Shown here piece after piece: positions 16,709 through 19,317 of a stretch of 19,317 nt of DNA. A model generated the notes under the pieces. The model searched no databases. It worked only from the letters and a program-made list of their open reading frames with translations, and was not told the origin of the DNA. The position numbers were made by a program, and so were the translations under genes. This DNA comes from an uncultured Campylobacter sp. (GTDB taxonomy: Bacteria; Campylobacterota; Campylobacteria; Campylobacterales; Campylobacteraceae), in the NCBI RefSeq assembly GCF_938040115.1, contig NZ_CALHXD010000217.1, positions 1-19,317 of the forward strand, read 5' to 3'. Numbering within the stretch: the stretch's first letter is position 1; each line of letters begins with the position of its first letter.

Positions 16709-16970
16709 GCATAAAAATTGGATTTTAAAGTCTGATTTTACGTTATTTGTTTTTATCTCAAATTCGGCATAAATTTGAGGCAGCGGCTGGTACTGATCAA
16801 ATTTTATTTTTTATAAATTTAGCCGTTCTAGTTAAAGTAGCATGAGTGCCATTTGCAGGCGTATATCAAAAATTGTTAAGAGCAGAATAAATCTGCGCAT
16901 TGCGGCGCAAAAAGCATAGTATAGATAAAGCTCAAATTTAGACGAGCGTCAAAGCCAAAACGGCTAAAAT

Positions 16971-16992
16971 GGCGAAATTCGCCTATTTTTTA
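16971..16992. terminator. Short two-way terminator between mnmC and the DUF937 gene
   Basis: GGCGAAATTCGCC (16971-16983) folds into a stem of 5 bp with a small loop. On the plus strand it is followed by TATTTTTTA; on the minus strand it starts at the last base of the DUF937 stop codon and is followed by ATTTTA. The T tracts on both sides suit a shared terminator for convergent genes, but the stem is short. The rest of the gap from 16709 contains only small inverted repeats (for example 16757-16764 with 16772-16779) and no gene that I can support. Confidence 0.4.
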
Positions 16993-17504
16993 CCGAAAAA
17001 GTCGCCTGCGATCCTAAAAATATCATCTACGATCGAGCCGTCTTTGTTCTGATCCAAAAACTGCGTAAGCATTGACATCATGGAGCCGTTATCCGCGGAG
17101 TCTTGCAAATTTGAGGCTTTGAGCTGATTGTTTAGCATGCCCGCAATCATCGGTAGCAGAGTCTTGATAGAGTCTGCGCTGATGCCTAGCTGCGAGCCTA
17201 CGTCACTAGCTAGAGCCCTGCTGTTTTCTTTCGAGCCCGTTAGTACTCCCAGCAGCTCGTTGCCGTCGGCAACGCTGACGTTTTGCGGGGTGCCAGTCAT
17301 CTCGTCAAGGCTTGAGCGGCGGATCATCTCAAGGAAATTTGACGAATCGGCGTCAGATTTAAAATTTTCGTTTGCTCTTTGCATGAAAATCGGCGCGACC
17401 TTAGAAATCACGGCCTCTACGTCGTTTGTGCCCAGTCCGCTTTTTTGCGACATCGCATCTAACATACCACCGGAGTTGTCCAAAAGTAGCTTTAATATAT
17501 CCAT
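16983..17504 (-). CDS. DUF937 (YidB-like) protein with calcium-loop-like C-terminus
   Basis: 173 residues, no signal peptide, probably cytoplasmic. The sequence MDILKLLLDNSGGMLDAMSQKSGL (given here in outline by its first residues MDILKLLLDN) followed by a helical Gly/Leu/Ser-rich body with LGISADSIKTLLPMIAGML (106-124) is typical of DUF937 proteins, whose function is unknown. The C-terminus has DQNKDGSIVDD (151-161), like an EF-hand/dockerin loop but without the final Glu. ATG at 17504 is chosen over an upstream in-frame start at 17579 because AAGGAT lies 4 nt before it and the 25 extra residues are basic and unrelated. It follows ppa on the same strand after an 87-bp gap containing a GC-rich hairpin. 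Confidence 0.72.
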   Translation of the reverse strand: MDILKLLLDNSGGMLDAMSQKSGLGTNDVEAVISKVAPIFMQRANENFKSDADSSNFLEMIRRSSLDEMTGTPQNVSVADGNELLGVLTGSKENSRALASDVGSQLGISADSIKTLLPMIAGMLNNQLKASNLQDSADNGSMMSMLTQFLDQNKDGSIVDDIFRIAGDFFGKK

Positions 17505-17508
17505 TTTT

Positions 17509-17514
17509 ATCCTT
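17509..17514 (-). promoter_or_regulatory. Ribosome binding site setting the DUF937 gene start
   Basis: On the minus strand AAGGAT stands 4 nt before the ATG at 17504. The same arrangement (AAGGAT, 4 nt, ATG) is found before ppa, supporting the shorter start in both genes. Confidence 0.65.
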
Positions 17515-17540
17515 TTGATTTTGCGTGAGCTTAAATTTGA

Positions 17541-17572
17541 CCGCCGCTTGTTTAGGTTTAACGAGGCGGCGG
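17541..17572 (-). terminator. GC-rich hairpin between ppa and the DUF937 gene
   Basis: CCGCCGC (17541-17547) pairs exactly with GCGGCGG (17566-17572) across an 18-nt loop. It stands 20 bp after the ppa stop on the minus strand. Only TCAAATTT follows, so termination would be partial; it may instead set the relative amounts of the two messages. Confidence 0.35.
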
Positions 17573-17591
17573 CCGGCAAGCCGAGGAGGGC

Positions 17592-18110
17592 TTATTTGTA
17601 GTTTTTGATTGCCGCGTCTAGGATCTCTTTTGCGGCATTCGCGTCTTTAAATTCTTTAACCTTGACCCATTTGTTAGGCTCTAAAATTTTATAAGTTTCA
17701 AAGAAATTTTTGATCTTATTTAGAGTGGCCTCAGGCAGGTCTTTGTAGCTCTTGATCCCGTCAAATCTCGGGTCGATCTTGGTGACCGGTACGGCTAGTA
17801 GCTTCTCGTCCATACCCGCTTCATCCTCCATCACGAGCACGCCGATTAGGCGGCACGGGATCACGCTACCTGCTTGCAGAGGGTATTCGTTTAGCACCAA
17901 GATGTCGGCAGGATCGCCGTCTGCTGCGAGCGTGTTTGGCACGAAGCCGTAGTTTGCCGGGTAGAACATCGCCGAGTAGAGCACGCGATCGACCACGACC
18001 GCGCCGCTATCTTTGTCGATTTCGTATTTTATGTTCGAGCCGTACGGGATCTCGATAACGGCGTTGATTTTGTCCGGGTTTGAACCTGCTTTGATTTTTG
18101 AAACGTCCAT
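17592..18110 (-). CDS. ppa: Ppa, soluble family I inorganic pyrophosphatase
   Basis: 172 residues, the standard bacterial size. It hydrolyses pyrophosphate to phosphate with magnesium and pulls biosynthetic reactions forward. EIPYGSNIKYE (20-30), FYPANYGFVPNT (49-60) and the family signature DGDPADI (64-70) are present, with further acidic metal ligands near EDEAGMDE (95-102) and lysine/tyrosine residues in the KILEPNKWVKVKEF segment (141-154). ATG at 18110 is preferred to the in-frame ATG at 18137: AAGGAT lies 4 nt before it, and MDVSKIKAG is the usual start in Campylobacter relatives. A 221-bp gap separates it from the transposase remnant. Confidence 0.95.
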   Translation of the reverse strand: MDVSKIKAGSNPDKINAVIEIPYGSNIKYEIDKDSGAVVVDRVLYSAMFYPANYGFVPNTLAADGDPADILVLNEYPLQAGSVIPCRLIGVLVMEDEAGMDEKLLAVPVTKIDPRFDGIKSYKDLPEATLNKIKNFFETYKILEPNKWVKVKEFKDANAAKEILDAAIKNYK

Positions 18111-18114
18111 TTTA

Positions 18115-18120
18115 ATCCTT
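18115..18120 (-). promoter_or_regulatory. Ribosome binding site setting the ppa start
   Basis: AAGGAT on the minus strand ends 4 nt before the ATG at 18110 and rules in the shorter of two possible starts. Confidence 0.65.
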
Positions 18121-18140
18121 TGTAAAGCTCCTATCACGCG

Positions 18141-18159
18141 GCGTTTTGGAGTAAAACGC
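18141..18159. promoter_or_regulatory. Hairpin in the ppa leader
   Basis: GCGTTTT (18141-18147) and AAAACGC (18153-18159) form a 7-bp perfect stem with a 5-nt loop, 31 bp upstream of the ppa ATG and between its likely promoter and ribosome site. The loop and right arm belong to a 14-bp sequence repeated 70 bp further on. It could affect ppa expression or be a repeat-borne hairpin. Confidence 0.35.
18145..18158. repeat. 14-bp direct repeat, copy 1
   Basis: TTTGGAGTAAAACG, identical to 18215-18228. The two copies are 70 bp apart and flank the likely ppa -10 box. Confidence 0.6.
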
Positions 18160-18192
18160 TTTGAGATACTTGCCTTGAAATTTGAGTAAGAG

Positions 18193-18198
18193 ATTATA
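18193..18198 (-). promoter_or_regulatory. Candidate -10 of the ppa promoter
   Basis: On the minus strand this reads TATAAT, within a T-rich context, 82 nt upstream of the ppa ATG. It lies inside a small inverted repeat (GAGATT at 18190-18195, AATCTC at 18202-18207). No clear -35 is seen, which is common in Campylobacter. Confidence 0.4.
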
Positions 18199-18214
18199 TA
18201 AAATCTCGGCTAAA

Positions 18215-18228
18215 TTTGGAGTAAAACG
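18215..18228. repeat. 14-bp direct repeat, copy 2
   Basis: TTTGGAGTAAAACG, identical to 18145-18158, but without the left arm that makes a hairpin at the first copy. Confidence 0.6.
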
Positions 18229-18301
18229 GAGTTGAAGTAGGCCAAAATTTGACCGGCTTACGGCGGTAAATTTGATGTTAAAAAGTAAAAGGCTCAATAT
18301 A

Positions 18302-18331
18302 AGTTAAAAACTTTCAAAGGAGTTTTTAACT
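18302..18331 (+). promoter_or_regulatory. 11-bp hairpin enclosing the transposase ribosome site
   Basis: AGTTAAAAACT (18302-18312) pairs perfectly with AGTTTTTAACT (18321-18331). The 8-nt loop plus the first stem bases hold AAAGGAG, and the right arm touches the ATG at 18332. Structures that hide the ribosome site are known in several insertion sequences as protection against read-through from outside. It could also be part of an element end or a terminator. Confidence 0.5.
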
Positions 18332-18538
18332 ATGATCCTATTGGTAAAAAATAAGTATATAATCCGTTCCCGAATTTCAGAAAAGAAATTTAGAGAAATT
18401 CTCAAGTACTTTGCAGAGGATATAGAGGCTACTAAAATAGCAAATTTAACCGGGATTTATAGAATTTCCATTTATAAGATTCTAAAAAGCATTAGAGTTT
18501 TGATGTCTCAAGAGTGTGAAAAGATATCTAAGTTTTCA

Positions 18539-18655
18539 ACAGGGAACTAGCGGAAACATTTTAACCGGAACAAGCCGAGATATTAAACTTTTATTTGAGA
18601 AACCAGCTTTGGATAAGCTCGGGGTGTTTTGTAGGGTGTATCATACAAGTTTTCA
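18539..18655 (+). repeat. 117-bp insertion ending in a 9-bp direct repeat
   Basis: AAGTTTTCA occurs at 18530-18538 and again at 18647-18655. Deleting one copy plus the 108 bp between them joins CEKISKFS directly to GEI, as in intact family members. The insert contains stops (TAG from 18545). Part of it, CCAGCTT (18603-18609) and AAGCTCG (18615-18621), resembles the palindrome of the next unit at 18665. No terminal inverted repeats were recognised. Confidence 0.6.
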
Positions 18656-18664
18656 GGTGAAATT

Positions 18665-18698
18665 TCCAGCTTGCAAGCTCGCCTAGAAGCTCCGCTTT
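18665..18698 (+). repeat. Palindromic insertion unit 1 (34 bp)
   Basis: It separates GEI from EIDESYF. It contains the perfect 12-bp palindrome AGCTTGCAAGCT (18668-18679). The exact boundary can slide by up to two bases because the insert ends in T and follows T. It is the most divergent member of the group. Confidence 0.55.
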
Positions 18699-18719
18699 GA
18701 AATAGACGAAAGTTACTTT

Positions 18720-18781
18720 TACTTCGCTTTGCTCGTAACTGCGTCTTGAAAAGCTACAAGCGTAGTGAAGTAGAGCAGAAC
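18720..18781 (+). repeat. Palindromic insertion unit 2, 62 bp, with a nested reversed unit
   Basis: It splits the SYF-GAKR motif exactly after the TTT codon (18717-18719). The left 21 bp and right 9 bp together resemble one unit of about 30 bp. Between them, 18741-18772 is a 32-bp unit in the opposite orientation, whose reverse complement resembles the unit at 19072. The two form a 20-bp imperfect inverted repeat (18720-18739 with 18753-18772, 15 of 20 matching). Confidence 0.65.
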
Positions 18782-18841
18782 GGAGCTAAGAGAGTAAGAG
18801 GTAAGAGAGGTAGAGGAGCAAACGGAAAGCAACCGGTATTT

Positions 18842-18873
18842 CTATTTCGCTACGCTCGTAGCTGTAAACAGAC
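18842..18873 (+). repeat. Palindromic insertion unit 3 (32 bp)
   Basis: It splits PVF from GML directly after a TTT codon. It contains GCTACGCTCGTAGC (6-bp arms, 2-nt centre) and CTGTAAACAG, and ends CAGAC before GG. Confidence 0.7.
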
Positions 18874-19071
18874 GGAATGCTAAAGTGTGACGGTAAGGTC
18901 TATACCCAGATAGTTAAAAACTGCTCCGTAAGTTAACTGGTACCGATACTGTCGGAGTTTAGCGATCTGGACGAGAGTGTAATTTACTCTGATTGTTGGA
19001 AGGCTTATGATGGATTAGTAGATTATGGAGCCAAAGCTCACTACAGAGTAAAATACTCAAAGAATGAATTT

Positions 19072-19103
19072 TAAGCTACGCTACGCTTGCTACTTTGCAA
19101 GAC
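19072..19103 (+). repeat. Palindromic insertion unit 4 (32 bp)
   Basis: It splits NEF from ANGKN after a TTT codon. It contains CTACGCTTGCTACTTTGCAA, with a CTTGC/GCAAG stem, and ends AAGAC before GC. Its first codon in frame is a TAA stop. Confidence 0.7.
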
Positions 19104-19142
19104 GCTAATGGTAAAAACCATATAAATGGCATAGAAAACTTT

Positions 19143-19175
19143 TAGCTGCGACTTCGTCTTGCTACTGTAAGCAGA
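19143..19175 (+). repeat. Palindromic insertion unit 5 (33 bp)
   Basis: It splits ENF from WGYA after a TTT codon; the boundary can also be placed one base to the right. It contains CTTCGTCTTGCTACTGTAAG and ends CAGA(T) before GG. It is a multiple of three in length, but begins with an in-frame TAG. Confidence 0.7.
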
Positions 19176-19317
19176 TGGGGATATGCTAAACATAGACTAG
19201 CTAAATTTAAAGGAATAAAGAAAGAGAATTTTCTGTTGCACCTAAAGGAATCTGAATTTAGATTTAATAACAGTAAAGATACGAAAACTTTCTATCATAT
19301 TTTACTAAAGATGATAA

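Larger units (their letters stand above)
18302..19317 (+). mobile_element. Decayed IS1595-family insertion sequence, right end outside window
   Basis: The region consists of a transposase reading frame broken by small insertions. I could not identify terminal inverted repeats: the left end must lie between ppa and about 18302, and the right end is beyond the window. The base composition is more AT-rich than the neighbouring genes, as expected of acquired DNA. Confidence 0.7.
18332..19317 (+). pseudogene. IS1595-family (ISXO2-like) transposase, multiply interrupted
   Basis: The first 69 codons are intact (KNKYIIRSRISEKKFREILK..., ending CEKISKFS), giving the N-terminal helix-turn-helix of IS1595 transposases. 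Further pieces appear in the right order and together cover the catalytic domain: GEI (18656-18664), EIDESYF (18699-18719), GAKRVRGKRGRGANGKQPVF (18782-18841), GMLKCDGKVYTQIVKNCS (18874-18927), SDLDESVIYSDCWKAYDGL (18961-19017), then YGAKAHYRVKYSKNEF (19024-19071), ANGKNHINGIENF (19104-19142) and WGYAKHRLAKFKG onward (from 19176) to the window end. Acidic catalytic positions are visible in EIDES, YSDCW and GIENFW. Six insertions and one in-frame TAA (18934-18936) prevent translation of a full protein. The last codons lie outside the window. Confidence 0.85.

Noticed and set aside
16757..16779. 8-bp inverted repeat CTCAAATT/AATTTGAG as the mnmC terminator
   Set aside because: No T tract follows on either strand, and the aaattt motif is so common here that such pairs arise by chance.
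16841..16918. 25-codon open frame starting ATG in the gap after mnmC
   Set aside because: No ribosome site, no recognisable sequence and overlap with small inverted repeats; most likely chance.
17128..17601. 157-codon plus-strand open frame
   Set aside because: It is antisense to the DUF937 gene, which has the better ribosome site and family match.
18332..18550. Independent 72-residue DNA-binding protein
   Set aside because: The sequence is the helix-turn-helix N-terminus of an IS1595 transposase whose remaining segments follow in order; the stop comes from an insertion.
18665..19175. CRISPR array, because of repeated ~32-bp units
   Set aside because: The units are degenerate, unevenly spaced and separated by continuous transposase coding sequence, not by spacers.

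Overview
The window looks like a Campylobacter chromosome, probably one of the less AT-rich species such as the C. showae/rectus/curvus group (inference). The signs are the proteins themselves, the recurring aaattt-rich sequence, AAGGAG-type ribosome sites and a gene order that, from memory, matches the C. jejuni block from mrdB/rodA (Cj1282) through flpA, trmB, ftsE, ftsX, an M23-like gene, pyrH, rpoZ, spoT and tyrS to amiA and mnmC (Cj1268c).

Layout. Positions 1-211 hold a possible 3' gene end and an 11-bp hairpin, converging on rodA (minus strand, 212-1318). A 52-bp divergent gap then opens a plus-strand run of 13 genes from 1371 to 16708. In order these are an RluA/RluD-type pseudouridine synthase, flpA, trmB, ftsE, ftsX, an EnvC-like coiled-coil protein, pyrH, rpoZ, spoT, tyrS, a nitronate-monooxygenase/FabK-like flavoprotein, amiA and mnmC. 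Most neighbours overlap (1, 4, 17, 26 or 71 bp). The largest gap is 71 bp, before pyrH, so this is probably one transcriptional block with translational coupling. Two minus-strand genes follow: a DUF937 protein with a calcium-loop-like C-terminus, and ppa (inorganic pyrophosphatase). The last kilobase is a broken IS1595-family transposase gene that runs off the window end.

How the genes work together. RodA builds the lateral wall. FtsEX, the EnvC-like protein and AmiA form a plausible complete septal wall-splitting circuit: the ATPase-driven membrane complex, a periplasmic activator whose LytM domain has lost its zinc ligands, and an amidase carrying an apparent autoinhibitory segment. The run also carries translation functions (rRNA pseudouridylation, tRNA m7G and mnm5s2U modification, TyrRS), UMP kinase, the omega subunit overlapping the bifunctional (p)ppGpp enzyme, and the fibronectin-binding adhesin FlpA.

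Most unusual signal. The transposase pseudogene is interrupted at five places by related 32-62 bp palindromic units. Four sit directly after a TTT codon, there is no clear target duplication, and one contains a second unit nested in reverse orientation. A separate 117-bp insertion is bounded by a 9-bp direct repeat. Removing the units restores an almost continuous IS1595 transposase. This looks like a family of very small mobile palindromic elements that I do not recognise.
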